DNA of 64,000 nucleotides from Plasmopara viticola (taxonomy: Eukaryota > Oomycota > Peronosporomycetes > Peronosporales > Peronosporaceae), in assembly GCA_001695595.3 (NCBI GenBank), contig MBPM02000004.1:1798001-1862000 (forward strand). The letters are read 5' to 3'. This document shows positions 35,064 through 46,907 of the stretch, piece after piece; positions within the stretch are counted from its first letter, which is position 1, and each line of letters starts with the position of its first letter. The translations under genes and the position numbers were made by a program. Below the pieces are notes generated by a model, which was not told the DNA's origin, did not search any database, and saw only the letters and a program-made list of their open reading frames with translations.

Positions 35064-35393
35064 TTTTTGGAAAAGGTTGGGGTGACGCCCTCCTTCCAAG
35101 CGCGGGGGCTAAATGCTCGCGCGCTTCGGGCAGATGCTCTCGGGCATCTGCAGGTCTCTAACGAGTCTCACCCTCGACGCGACGGTCTCCAGCACTAGGG
35201 CGCCACCTGGGCCCTTACCAAGTCAGAATCACACAAAATAATGGGAGACCCTCACGGCCTCGGTGCTGGCTGCACTGCTCGCCGAACGAGACTCGACGTA
35301 TGCGGACACCACTCTATGCCGTGGACTAGCCATAGAGCCTAGCACGTGCATAAGTTGGCAACGCGATAACGTAATAAAATACAATACAATACA
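35064..35393 (+). mobile_element. SINE-like retroelement, copy B (plus orientation)
   Basis: About 330 bp, the reverse-complement twin of 25542-25864. The head is TTTTTGGAAAAGGTTGGGG; the body is GC rich, with a perfect 8-bp-stem hairpin GCAGATGC..GCATCTGC near 35130; and the tail is AATACAATACAATACA-like pentamer repeats. Bounded by the 11-bp duplications at 35053-35063 and 35394-35404. The two copies differ by scattered substitutions and one-base indels and have different target sequences, so they are independent insertions, not a segmental duplication. The frame crossing the right end (35229-35456) is an artefact of the element. Confidence 0.85.
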
Positions 35394-35404
35394 ATCGTTA
35401 CGAG
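35394..35404. repeat. Target-site duplication, right copy
   Basis: Second copy of ATCGTTACGAG flanking SINE-like copy B. Confidence 0.8.
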
Positions 35405-38400
35405 AATACAATCCAAATTTAGTTTTATGCGTCCCGTAAGTGGAACAGAAATTCATTCACAGCTAGAATTGACTGTACAACAGGTTTTCATTTGCGCTTC
35501 AGCTGAAAGAACTTCCAAAGGTGTCGAGCTACTGTACCTTTGAGAAGCTAGTGCAACTGACCTTCTTCCTGAACTAGGAGCAGGAAATACCTCAAGAATT
35601 ATCTCTTCAAATAAAAGTTATTTTGAGGATACAAATTAATCCTCCATTTCGAAAAAAATGAGTAAATTAAGTCTCATAAGCAACGTAAGTAAGGTTAGGT
35701 GCTTCATCGACTAGACACACAGGCTTTACCATATTCCTTCTAGTTCACACTCGATCGACATCTTGGCCTTCTTTAAAAAAAATTGGCAAGAAGATCGCCG
35801 ACATGTAAATTTACTTGCGAGTCGAAGAGGTAGCCACTGTGTTTGTTCATGTAATCATTCGATTTTAAGTAGTTAAAGCGTGCTTTAAAGAACGAGTTTC
35901 ATGTCTCGTAGTGACTTATTTGCCCTACTGGTTTCATGGATGCAATGGAAAACATCGGCCGATTATTTGTTATATCTTTAAATTTCTGCCGATCAAATTG
36001 TTCATGTAATATTTTCTCGCTACCAATGCGGTCTCGCTGCCTTATTGAGCGTGATGAGCCAAGCAGCATTAACGCAGGGCTTCTATCTTAGTATTTTTGC
36101 ACTAAAAGGATCTGTTCTACTGACTCTTTCTTGATTGCTGACGGAGCTGTTACACCTTCGTGTTGATTTGGGTCGATAAGTTATCACTCGGAGCTGCGGA
36201 GCGTTCTTCTTAACCTCAACCAAAGTTCACGTCTAATCCGATCGTACAGCTTACTTAGATCCTGCTAAATATTTGGCTTGGATTTGTTCGTCGATTCTCC
36301 TTCCAGAAATTCAGGTGCAAGTACATTGGCGCACAAGAAAAAAATCCTCGGTCAAGGCGGAAGTGGTCATGCATACTGGAGTAGCTAAAAGGGATTCGGG
36401 CGTTCTACACTTTTAGCAATAGGGCTTAAAGATTAAATCTGTCCACGGTTACTTCATCCGCATCGAGTTGATGGTTGTTGTAAATTATCTGCGAATCAGT
36501 GAGCACAAAATCTTCGTTGCTCGGCCTCCTATCAGTAACATTTCGACCACTTCTAAGTGGTATAAGTCCTACGACCGATCAAACACACCATGTCGCAATG
36601 TTGTTTTCGTAATCATTATCTTCGAAGTTTGCTGGAGATTATAGCTACAAGCGCAAGTGCTCTTGGGTAAGATCTAAAAAACCTATGCATTGTGCTATGA
36701 ATTTAGGAGATCTGACTCCCACATAAGTCTTTAGATCTCAAGAATCTCTTCAAATTTAGCTCCCTCGCCTGACCTTAAAAATAAGGTAAATGCAGCTGGT
36801 CATACGTCAGCGAATGATGCTCGAAGGCACTACTGGTATGGCCATACGACAGGGCAGTATGCAAAGAGCATACACTTTGAGAGTCCAGACAGCCCTGAAA
36901 ATTATCACAAACGAAGAGACATGCTAGGATGGACATACGTCGACTGACAGCTCCCTTGGTTACCGGTATACCAAAAAGCTTTGTGCTCTTTAGGACGGTA
37001 CAAAGAAAACTGACATCTTAAATCTGATCGGACACCTTGCACTGAGAGTGCCGCTGGTCGACGATTGCTTACTCTTTAAGATCTCAATGGTCTTGTATCT
37101 TCCTCAAAAGAGCCGTGTCTTGACCGTCACGGTCGCCTTCTAAAGCAATGTCACGCACATATAAAACTCGCTCGCTTAGATGTTGCTGCTTTCCATAAAA
37201 TAGATGTAGGACAGAGAAGGAAGCGACCTCGTTCGGCACTCATTGATCGCCACGGTATGTTTTACCCCATTGTGCAGCATGCTGTGATACATTGTGAGTT
37301 ATTGTAAAGTAGATCTGTTATCTCTCTTCACAGAGCTCAAAGAAGGGTGGCGAGTTGGTTTCGGTAAGATTACTTAAGAGCTATCGCGCTTCAGATAATG
37401 AATCGGGAGCACTTGTTGGATAGTGATTCCATATCTGCACCCAACATTATAGTGTTGGTGCCTGCTTCTAATGTGACACAGCCGATGTATCTCGAATACG
37501 AGCTGTCGTGCCCCATTAAGTGAGCGGAAAGTACTTTGTTAAATGTGGTTAGGCTTTAAGTTGTGATACCGCGAAGATTTATCGTATCTAAAACAATTTC
37601 TGCAATTAAGCCGTGATGGTGACAGTTCCCAAGGTTCTTTACAATCCACCCTTTCCATCTGGTTTTGATGACGTCGAGTAAAATCATCAAGCGGAAGCTG
37701 ATGCGAGGCTTAAAGCACACGCATGTCCATGTTAAGGTTGCCTTAGAACAGTAGCCCCTTTTGGATTAACATGTCTTCGTGTACTTTACACAAAGAGCGA
37801 CCTCCGAATATTTATGATGGAAAGCCAAGCTGACGAGCTACGGTTTGAAGCTGTAATTGCATCGACCGACTGTTCCTTCCTTATTTGGCCTATTGTCTAA
37901 AACAAGGACTGCATCACTCACGAGACGGCGGCTTTCGTTATTACCCGATATAGGAAAGCCCATCGCGCCTTGTGCTAATAACTTCGGCCCAAACTAGGAT
38001 TGTATTGTCTTGGCTTATTTTTCTTCCTACATCGAGGCGCTTGTAAATTCAACAACGACGACATCTAAGAATTCTCCGAAATCATCCACGAGCTTTCTGT
38101 TTTGCCAGTGCTTATGAAATCCATATCCTTCTCGGGTGGCTTACTTCTGGCTACTCAAGTTGATTTTCATAATTGTATATAATTTGAGGTCTCAGTGAAA
38201 GAAGGGCCAAGCGTGTGTTCGCCAGAGTGCTCGTGGCTCTTCCTACTATTTTCCTTGTCCTCATGTGGAGAAATGTTTGAGCGGCTATTGCGGTCTTAAA
38301 CAAAACTAAAAGCGTGCATCGACTCGCGTCGTAATCCATATATTGTTTTAGTCTTTACGCAATTTGCAACGGCCTACATGAAACTGAGATGCTACTTTGG

Positions 38401-41171
38401 CAACAAAACTATTTGTGTGCGAAAGGCTCTGTCATGCTCTCTCCTAGTAATCAATTTGCTCTTGTTGGAGAGAGTTGACATCGTATCCGATTGTTGATAT
38501 TCAGGCGCAACTTGACGAACGACCAACCTTTTTGGTGCTCCAGCATTGTTTCGAGTGCACTCGTTAGACACGTTCTTTTTTGGAGCGGGCGCTTGTGCAG
38601 ATGACATTTCACAGATATGCTTAAGCTAGTCTCCATTTTCGTTTCATTTCGAGCACGAGAAAACAACAATGAGCGAAACCTTTATGCTCCGCACTATATC
38701 AATCTATGACTCCACTTGATAATAGTATGAAGGTATATCTATTCCAGTTTGACTAAACAATCAAACGGCTCATGTTGTTCGTAGGTCCGGACTGTAGCTC
38801 GTTTTAAAATTGAGGATTTTGACATAACGGAAGCAGTCTTTTTCTTGACATGGGAAAATGTAACTTGATCCTGAGCATGCTATGTCTAGAAAAGCTCGAT
38901 AAACAAAGCGGTCGGTGGGTCGAGGTCGGAGATTTCAGCCGCCCGGCTTCGCAAAAAAGAACTTTGGCGAGTTATTTAATCACCTATGTCTGCTTGAATG
39001 AAGGTTGGCCGTCGCATCCCTAAAATTAATAAGAGAAGTAGCAAATGTACTACTATTCCCAACAACGTATACATTGTGACATCATTGAACCCCTTCTTTT
39101 TACAACATCAACGAGTGTTGAAGACGCAAACAATAGCGCTCTAAATGTGAGAAGCATAGGTTCACAAGGAGATGGCAGATCTCCCGGATAGCAAGGTTTG
39201 GTAAGCTAGAAGCATAGGTTAGCACGGCATTGTGTATACACAACATTATCACTTGCGAGTGAGAAAGCTCCGTTAATAAGTAGCATATGTCCACTAATCA
39301 AAGTTGATGACAAATTACTACTAAAAGTGATTAAAATAGCGACACAAAAAAGAGAGGCTATGTTGCTAAATCAATTCTTGGGTATCTCTCTTAACCCATT
39401 ACTGGCAATGCACTTTTTACACAAGGAAAGCTGACAGCTCAACGGGTCGTGTCGCGACAGGTGCGTTTTAAATAAAGGTTTTTCACCGTTATATGACCTC
39501 GATATGTTGCTGAGTCAAGATTTTAAAAACACCTTCGAGATGGTGTTTTTAATAGTGGAGCCTCCGATCGAGAATGTAAATAGGTCCTCCGATCTGTATC
39601 TTGAATCATCCTTTATGCAGCGTGTGTTGCGACTGGATCTAAGGCTTCTGTAGGATGTTGAAGATCAGGAATTTCCTTTTTTGTAGGATATTAAAATGTA
39701 GGTACGCAGTTTAATTAGTGAGCTTCAAAGTCATTTGACGACTCATAGATCCGCTTTATTGATCCCTTTGAGGAAGGCAATGATCGAATGTCCTTGCTTG
39801 CCGCATACATACCATCGAGCTTTGGATTGTGTAGCAATGCGTTAGTTCATTGGATACGAGACAGTGAGACCACGAACACCACTGCTCGAGATCCTATTAA
39901 TTGAGAGCTACCCATTCACATGTCTGAACTGTGATTTTGTATAGGAGCGAAGCGAATTGCCGTTTTTATAATTTCTGTCTGCGTTTGGAAGACTTAAATG
40001 CGAGACGAACGACTTTTAGCTCATACTTTGACAAAATTAATCGGGGCTTGCGCACCAGAATTGAAAGCCGTCAAGTTTTGCAATATATATACATTCACAG
40101 AAATCGCTTCACGTTCTTGTAGACACAGAAGCGTGAATGCTGGAAAGAAACAAAATTAGCCGGCGCAAAAACTGCTCTTAACTTCATTTCCGTAAGATTG
40201 TAGGACACACATCACACATTTCACAGTGTCTATTTTAGGCTAGCCTCCATCGTAAGAGACTAAATTGCCACGCGCGCCTTATCCTTTGAGATCTCATTCG
40301 CTTCAGTGCCTTCTTGATCCAAAATAGAACGCTTAAGCTTTTCTCCTCCTTTGGAGTTTGTCTGGCTAAATTCCATAGTAGGCACCACCGCCGTAACTAA
40401 TCGAACCTGTAATGCTCGAGCCCTTTCACATGATTTCTGCTCGTAGAGCTCGAATGCCGTGACGAGTTTTCAGCTGCTTGGCAACATGGAGGTCTGCAAA
40501 TTTACTCAAACATATTAGAGCCAGCAAGTTTTAGCAGCGTACTGCGCGTCAGTCAGAGACTTAATATATCCCAATACTTTTGCGAGAATATATGCAGGCG
40601 CTGTATGATGGACTTTGAAAAGCAAGCAAGTGCTACAGGGTCACACAGCATCTTGCACGGAATTGGTATGCAAAAAAAGTGACAGCTTTCGGTAAAGGAA
40701 TGCTTATCTTGAAAAGCAAAGTGTGCGATAAACTGCAACTTAAAAGGCTGATTCTACCTTTACTTCTTTATGAGTGACTACTTTTTTATATGATAGCTCA
40801 GCGTCATGTAGAGGCGCACGACTTCTCAAAGTTTCGATAGCCACAGAATATTCTCTTCTCAATATGCTCAACTCGAGTAATTTCTTTTCGTGACGATAAA
40901 ATTACCGGGGTCGAATCCAATACTTAAATAAAGTCAACAACCGAGCAGAATTTATTCTACGTATTGATACACGATAAACTAGAGAATCTTTGCTGCAACC
41001 AAAGCTACTACAGCGACTTGCAAGTCTAACGACAGAGGCAGTTGCAGAGCGAAAGCTTTAACTTAAAAAAGGCTTGTAATGAAGTCCACATTGCGTTGTA
41101 CAGGGCCGAACCTTTTCTTTGTCGATGTCGTCGTCCACACCAGCCATAGTTCCACATCTATTCGTACCCGT
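35405..41171. other. Large gene-poor stretch
   Basis: Nearly 5.8 kb without a frame that I can support; few frames exceed 60 codons. The pair of overlapping minus frames at 38.39-38.67 kb has no motif. A small hairpin lies near 39.53-39.55 kb (TAAAAACACC..GGTGTTTTTA, loop TTCGAGAT). The region is probably old, heavily mutated repeat DNA. Confidence 0.5.
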
Positions 41172-42035
41172 TCAATCGACAACATCTTGTCCTCCACACC
41201 CAGACATATAGTTAATACGGTCAGCAGAAAAATTGTGCATAGCACTTAATGATTTTTTTATGCACATCTGATCGTAATAGCCGTAATCTCGCTCTAGAGC
41301 ATTGTGAAATGTATGCCTGTATTGTCGTAGTGAAGCCAAGCTTAAGAGCATCATGTATCTAAGTTGCAAAACATCAAAGAAATGTGCTGGTGCCATTCCT
41401 TGTATAAATGTGGTGTTGCCCGGTGCGTAGGCACGATCATATCGCGCATGAAGCAATCGAATCGCTTCTTCACTGCTCTTATTACCATTTCAAAGCAGAT
41501 ACGTACCAAGCATTGATGTGCAAACACACATACGTGACGTCGACAAACGACAAACGACGGCAGAAAAAGCGCTTTTACAGTAGATTGTACGTTGTAATTC
41601 CATGTACGTGTGCACGTTAAATCGTGGCTTGATAGCAATAGACACAACGTCGCTTTCGGTGTAGCTCATCCATAGCTTCGGCATACGCGCAAGTATGGCT
41701 TTTCCAACGCAATCGCTTTTGTTCCTTGTGATACAATGAATTCGATATAAGAGCCAGAGTCGCTTGCGTAGTGGCTTCATTGCAAAAAGCTGTTTCGACT
41801 ATAGCGAACGCCAAATAGTACCATAGCCGCGTTGGGACTGATTACATAATCAAATTAATACCGGTCGAACGCTTGCCATTAAGTGGCTAAATATAAATGA
41901 GTTGTTGTCATCACCACTCGCTGCTTGTCGAAATAAGTGCCAAATCATACAATAAATTACCATCAACGTCTTCGCTACAAAAGCGAAATAATTGGTGATT
42001 TTGCAAACGTCAAATTCCGGTTCAAGTGTCGGCAT
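41172..42035 (-). pseudogene. Candidate broken or multi-exon gene of unknown family
   Basis: Three successive minus-strand frames look coding-like. The first runs from ATG 42035 (MPTLEPEFDVCKITNYFAFV) to about 41860, where a GT donor and an AG acceptor near 41799 would join it in phase to a second frame (FAMKPLRKRLWLLYRIHC and onward). The third (ARYDRAYAPGNTTFIQGMAP to GCGGQDVVD, ending at the stop at 41172) follows only if a frameshift or an unseen intron lies near 41480-41520, because the junction phases do not agree. I recognise no domain. It may be a decaying gene, or a real gene whose splice sites I misjudge. Confidence 0.3.
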
Positions 42036-42500
42036 TGTTGCAACAACACATTACAAAGCTTAGTGGTAAAGCATAATTCGAGTTCGCGCACAACTTGGTA
42101 GCCCCTACGTATACGATAGACGAACCCGCGCGAGCAGACACACTTTTGCAAATTTCGTCACATATTTCTTAATGACTATGCCAAATTGTGAGAGCTGCGA
42201 TCGCGCTTTTAAAATCGAACGATTTTCTTGAATGTCTTTGCTCATGCTGCAATCTAGTACTGGAGAAAAGATCAACCTTTTTTAAATTGCGCCGTACGCT
42301 AAGGCAAGATAGATGTGCACAAATGGAATAAGGCCACAAATTAAAGTCTAAGAGCTCTTTTCCTACCGGTACATTACTGACAATACAATTGATATACAGA
42401 TCGTACCTAGTAGAGGTTGCATCAACATTCAGCCAATAACCGGTATTTCACTTACCGCGCGTAAACAACCAAGGGATATGGCGACCGCGAAGGCAGGTCT
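42036..42500. other. Upstream region of the ABC transporter gene
   Basis: No frame supported. Contains the 5' flank of the PDR gene; see the Inr-like element at 42505. Confidence 0.4.
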
Positions 42501-42504
42501 TTGC

Positions 42505-42518
42505 CTCATTATTTCCCA
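42505..42518 (+). promoter_or_regulatory. Inr-like core promoter element of the ABC transporter gene
   Basis: CTCATTATTTCCC about 110 bp before the ATG resembles the oomycete initiator (GCTCATT with a following pyrimidine-rich stretch). Consensus match only. Confidence 0.35.
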
Positions 42519-42624
42519 CCCTATAATTTGACACACTTTCGAATTTTGCACTCTGCACAATCAAGACAATCACTCGTCTCCGCACTGGGTCATCATTACG
42601 GAAGCAGGAAACCACGAAAATCTG

Positions 42625-45600
42625 ATGCGGCCGGCCATCGAGTATCAAAGCGGCAAGACGCTTATGGCACAGGGACCGCAGGCTTTGCACGAGCATGTCG
42701 CGTCCCTCATGGAAAAGGCTCTGGGTAGGCAACTTCCTCAAATGGAAGTGCGCTTTGAGGACGTCTCCATCACGGCTGACATCATGGTCAAAGATGAGTC
42801 GAATGTCAAGGTCGAGCTGCCCACACTCGCTAATGAGCTTATGAAGAGTATTCGAGGCTTGGCCGCCACAAAACGTACAGTCAAGAAGCAGGTCCTCAAA
42901 AACATCAGCGGCATCTTTAAGCCAGGTACCATCACTCTTGTGCTTGGCCAGCCCGGATCTGGAAAGTCTTCGTTGATGAAGCTGCTGAGTGGCAGGTTCC
43001 CAAACCAAAAAAATGTGACGATAGAGGGAGAAGTGACGTACAACGGCGCGCCGGCCAGCAAATTAAGTCGTCGTTTGCCACAATTTGTCTCCTATGTCAC
43101 ACAACGAGACAAGCACTACCCGGCATTGACCGTCAAGGAGACACTAGAGTTCGCACACGCCTGTTGTGGCGGAGGCTTCGCAGAGCGCGACGCCCAGCAT
43201 TACTCGAATGGTACTCCTGAAGAGAACCAAGCTGCACTTGGTGCTGCCAGGGCCATGTTTAAGCACTACCCAGACATTGTCATCCAGCAGCTTGGACTCG
43301 AAAATTGCCGGAACACCATTGTCGGTGATGCCATGATCCGCGGTGTGTCAGGGGGGGAACGAAAGCGTGTGACCACAGGCGAGATGGAGTTCGGCAACAA
43401 GTACATTATGATGATGGACGAGATCAGCACGGGTCTTGATAGTGCTGCTACCTTTGATATTATCACGACGCAGCGCAGCATCGCCAAGAAGTTCCGCAAA
43501 ACGATTGTCATCTCGTTGTTGCAGCCGTCACCTGAGGTTTTTGATTTGTTTGATGACGTCGTGATTATGAACGACGGCTACTGTATGTACCATGGTCCAC
43601 GGTCTGGGGTATTGACTTACTTTGAAAATTTGGGCTTCAAATGCCCTCCGCGTCGTGACGTGGCTGATTTCCTCTTGGACTTGGGCACTGACAAGCAGTC
43701 TCAGTACAAAGTCGATTCGACCCCGTATAGCAGCACCCCTCAAACAGCTAGTGAGTACGCGGATGCCTTTAATCGATCGCAAATATACAGACGTATGATG
43801 GATGAACTTCTTAGTCCAGTGTCGCCAAGTTTGATCGAAGATATGGTGAAGCACATCGATCCGATCCCTGAATTCCATCTCAACTTTTGGAACAGCACCA
43901 TCGGCGTCATGCGTCGTCAGGTCACTTTGACGTTGCGTGATACAGCGTATCTAATGGGTCGTTTCGTCATGACAATCGTTATGGGCTTGCTCTATGCGAG
44001 TGTGTTTTACCAGTTTGACGAGACCGATGCGCAGCTTGTATTGGGCATCCTATTTAATGGTGTCCTGTTCGTGTCGCTTGGACAACAAGCGCAAATTCCA
44101 ACATTCATAGCAGCTCGCGATGTCTTTTACAAGCAGCGCCGTTCCAATTTTTTCCGTACGTCCTCATTTGTGCTGGCCAACTCAGTAAGCCAAATTCCAT
44201 TGGGGTTTGCTGAGAGTCTGGTCTTCGGATCCATTTTATACTGGATGTGTGGACTCGTGTCCAGTCTAGAGGCTTTTTTATTGTTCGAGTTGATGCTTTT
44301 TGTGGCAAATTTAGCGATGACAGCGTGGTTCTTTTTCCTGTCGTGCGTCTCACTAGATCTCAACGTTGCCAACCCAATATCAATGGTTTCTGTTCTGTTC
44401 TTTGTCCTTTTCGCTGGCTTTGTCATCACAAAGGAACAAATCCCCGACTATTTCATTTGGATTTACTGGATTAACCCCTTGGCGTGGAGCATTCGAGCAC
44501 TTGCTGTGAATCAATATACTGACCCTAGCTTTGATACATGTGTGTACAAAGATGTCGACTACTGCGCCGAGTACAACATGACCATGGGTGACTACTCTTT
44601 ATCAACCTTTGAGGTTCCGACGGAGAAGTTTTGGCTTTGGTACGGCATCGTCTTCATGGGTGTTTGTTATGTTTTCTTCATGATCATGTCATCCATTGTT
44701 CTCGAGTACTGTCGCTTCGAGAGCCCAGAAAATGTGACGCTAGATATCGAAAATAAGGAAGAGGTGTCGGACAGCTATGCACTATCTTGCACGCCGCGAA
44801 GCTTATCAATTAAAACTGATGCTGTGATCTCGGTCAATCCCAGTGTAGAGAGGCAATTTGTTCCAATCACTCTTGCTTTCAAGGACCTTTGGTACACTGT
44901 TCCTGACCCATTGAATCCCAAGGAGACAATCGATCTACTTAAAGGCATAAGCGGATACGCTTTACCGGGTACTATCACAGCACTTATGGGATCGTCGGGT
45001 GCTGGCAAAACCACCCTCATGGATGTCATTGCTGGACGCAAAACTGGAGGTAAAATCAAGGGCCAAATTCTGCTGAACGGATACCCCGCAACCGACCTCG
45101 CGATTCGTCGATCCACAGGTTATTGCGAGCAGATGGACATTCACTCCGAATCGGCTACTATTCGTGAGGCGCTTACATTCAGTGCGTTCCTACGCCAAGG
45201 AGCCGACGTGCCTGATAGTAAAAAGTACGACTCGGTCAACGAATGCCTTGAAATACTGGACCTGCACCCGATCGCTGACCAAATTATTCGTGGAAGCTCG
45301 GTGGAGCAGATGAAGCGGTTGACTATTGGTGTTGAGCTGGCGGCTCAACCAAGTGTGTTGTTCCTTGACGAACCAACTAGTGGCTTGGACGCACGCTCGG
45401 CAAAACTCATTATGGACGGTGTGCGTAATGTGGCAAATACGGGCCGCACGGTCATATGCACGATCCATCAGCCATCGGCCGAAGTGTTTAGCGTTTTCGA
45501 CTGTCTCCTGTTGCTGAAGCGTGGGGGTGAGACGGTTTTCGCAGGTGAACTCGGCAAGAATGCAAGCGCAATGATTGCATACTTTGAGGCAATCGACGGT

Positions 45601-46689
45601 GTGGCCAAATTGGTAGAGGACTACAATCCTGCGACATGGATGTTGGAGGTGATCGGTGCCGGTGTAGGCAACAGCAACGGCGACAAGACAGACTTCGTAA
45701 AGGTTTTTCAATCAAGCAAGCATTTTGAGATCATGCAAGCAAGTTTAAATCGCGAAGGTGTGACAACTCCGTCCCCCCACTTTGCTGAATTGACATACAG
45801 TGACAAGCGGGCTGCACCTGAGATGACCCAGGCCAAGTTTTTGTTACAGCGCTTTTTCCGGATGTATTGGCGCACGGCGTCTTACAACTTGACGCGGTTC
45901 AGCCTCTCTATTATACTCGGGCTTGTGTTTGGCATTACGTACATCAGTGCGGAGTACACTTCATACGCTGGTATTAACTCGGGCATGGGTATGCTTTTCT
46001 GCACAACCACTTTTATTGGCTTTATCGCTTTCAGTAGTGTCATGCCCGTTGCATCAGAAGATCGTCTTGTCTTTTACCGTGAGCGCGCTTCTCAAACATA
46101 CAGCGCACTGTGGTATTTTTTCGGAGCGACACTGGTAGAAATTCCGTACGTCTTCATCGAAACGATGTTATTCATGATTCCTTTTTACCCCATGGTTGGC
46201 TTCACGGGTGTGGCAACATTCTTTGCCTATTGGGTTCACTTGTCGATGTTCGTGCTATGGCAAGCGTACTTCGGTCAGTTAATGTGTTATCTCTTTCCGA
46301 CAATCGAAGTTGCGACGATTTTCGGTGTGCTGCTTCAGTTGATCTACTTCCTTTTTACTGGCTTCAACCCTCCCGGAAATTCAATCCCAAAAGGATACGA
46401 ATGGCTTTACCACATTACACCACACAAATACTCGCTAGCATTGGTCACATCTCTAGTTTTTGGAGATTGCCCAAGTGATGGGGACGGTTCGGAAGTCGGT
46501 TGCCAAGTCATTACTGGCTTGCCGCCTTCCCTACGTGATAACATGACGGTAAAGGAATACGTGGAAGAGATTTTTCTGATGAAATACAGTGAAATCTGGA
46601 TGAATTTTGGCATCGTCTTTGCCTTCATCATATTATTCCTTCTGCTCACACTGTGTACGCTGCGCTTTGTAAACCATCAAAAGAAGTAA
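42625..46689 (+). CDS. PDR-type full-size ABCG transporter
   Basis: A 1354-residue intronless protein from ATG 42625, in the order NBD1-TMD1-NBD2-TMD2 typical of pleiotropic drug resistance transporters and about their usual length. NBD1 has Walker A GQPGSGKSS (from residue 108), signature VSGGERKR (241-248) and Walker B IMMMDE (261-266); the H-loop position reads SLLQPSPE, as in other asymmetric PDR proteins. NBD2 has Walker A GSSGAGKTT (from 789), signature SVEQMKRL (892-899), Walker B VLFLDE (911-916) and TIHQPS. Two six-span hydrophobic domains follow the NBDs, each with a Cys-containing extracellular loop. Such transporters sit in the plasma membrane and use ATP to export hydrophobic compounds; the substrate is unknown. 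NBD2 has Met where PDR proteins usually have Arg in the VEQRKRL signature. The gene converges on the phosphatase gene, with 218 bp between the stops. Confidence 0.95.
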   Translation: MRPAIEYQSGKTLMAQGPQALHEHVASLMEKALGRQLPQMEVRFEDVSITADIMVKDESNVKVELPTLANELMKSIRGLAATKRTVKKQVLKNISGIFKPGTITLVLGQPGSGKSSLMKLLSGRFPNQKNVTIEGEVTYNGAPASKLSRRLPQFVSYVTQRDKHYPALTVKETLEFAHACCGGGFAERDAQHYSNGTPEENQAALGAARAMFKHYPDIVIQQLGLENCRNTIVGDAMIRGVSGGERKRVTTGEMEFGNKYIMMMDEISTGLDSAATFDIITTQRSIAKKFRKTIVISLLQPSPEVFDLFDDVVIMNDGYCMYHGPRSGVLTYFENLGFKCPPRRDVADFLLDLGTDKQSQYKVDSTPYSSTPQTASEYADAFNRSQIYRRMMDELLSPVSPSLIEDMVKHIDPIPEFHLNFWNSTIGVMRRQVTLTLRDTAYLMGRFVMTIVMGLLYASVFYQFDETDAQLVLGILFNGVLFVSLGQQAQIPTFIAARDVFYKQRRSNFFRTSSFVLANSVSQIPLGFAESLVFGSILYWMCGLVSSLEAFLLFELMLFVANLAMTAWFFFLSCVSLDLNVANPISMVSVLFFVLFAGFVITKEQIPDYFIWIYWINPLAWSIRALAVNQYTDPSFDTCVYKDVDYCAEYNMTMGDYSLSTFEVPTEKFWLWYGIVFMGVCYVFFMIMSSIVLEYCRFESPENVTLDIENKEEVSDSYALSCTPRSLSIKTDAVISVNPSVERQFVPITLAFKDLWYTVPDPLNPKETIDLLKGISGYALPGTITALMGSSGAGKTTLMDVIAGRKTGGKIKGQILLNGYPATDLAIRRSTGYCEQMDIHSESATIREALTFSAFLRQGADVPDSKKYDSVNECLEILDLHPIADQIIRGSSVEQMKRLTIGVELAAQPSVLFLDEPTSGLDARSAKLIMDGVRNVANTGRTVICTIHQPSAEVFSVFDCLLLLKRGGETVFAGELGKNASAMIAYFEAIDGVAKLVEDYNPATWMLEVIGAGVGNSNGDKTDFVKVFQSSKHFEIMQASLNREGVTTPSPHFAELTYSDKRAAPEMTQAKFLLQRFFRMYWRTASYNLTRFSLSIILGLVFGITYISAEYTSYAGINSGMGMLFCTTTFIGFIAFSSVMPVASEDRLVFYRERASQTYSALWYFFGATLVEIPYVFIETMLFMIPFYPMVGFTGVATFFAYWVHLSMFVLWQAYFGQLMCYLFPTIEVATIFGVLLQLIYFLFTGFNPPGNSIPKGYEWLYHITPHKYSLALVTSLVFGDCPSDGDGSEVGCQVITGLPPSLRDNMTVKEYVEEIFLMKYSEIWMNFGIVFAFIILFLLLTLCTLRFVNHQKK

Positions 46690-46907
46690 CTACAAACAAT
46701 ACATGAGCATCTTTATACTACATCGAATAATAGTCTGCTTGGTTCAGGGTAAAGTTACTGTGTGCAACGTACGAAAGGTATAGATAAAAAGTATGTAATT
46801 GTTCCAGATGAATAATTATGCCTTTTGCTGCTGTATAAGCCCATATCAGGGACGTACATATCGTATAATTAGTGAAAAAGTATACAAAAAAAGTTGACTC
46901 CCTTAAT
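46690..46907. other. Convergent 3' intergenic gap
   Basis: 218 AT-rich bases separate the stops of the ABC transporter and the phosphatase; it must hold both 3' ends. AATAA-like words are present but no clear hairpin. Confidence 0.5.

Noticed and set aside
35229..35456. 75-codon minus frame similar to one at 25.4-25.7 kb
   Set aside because: The similarity is due to the repeated element, not to a gene pair.
42448..43008. 186-codon minus-strand frame over the start of the ABC transporter
   Set aside because: Overlaps the clearly coding plus frame and has no recognisable domain.
45190..45711. 173-codon minus-strand frame inside the ABC transporter
   Set aside because: It is the antisense shadow of the NBD2 coding sequence; the plus frame carries all ABC motifs.
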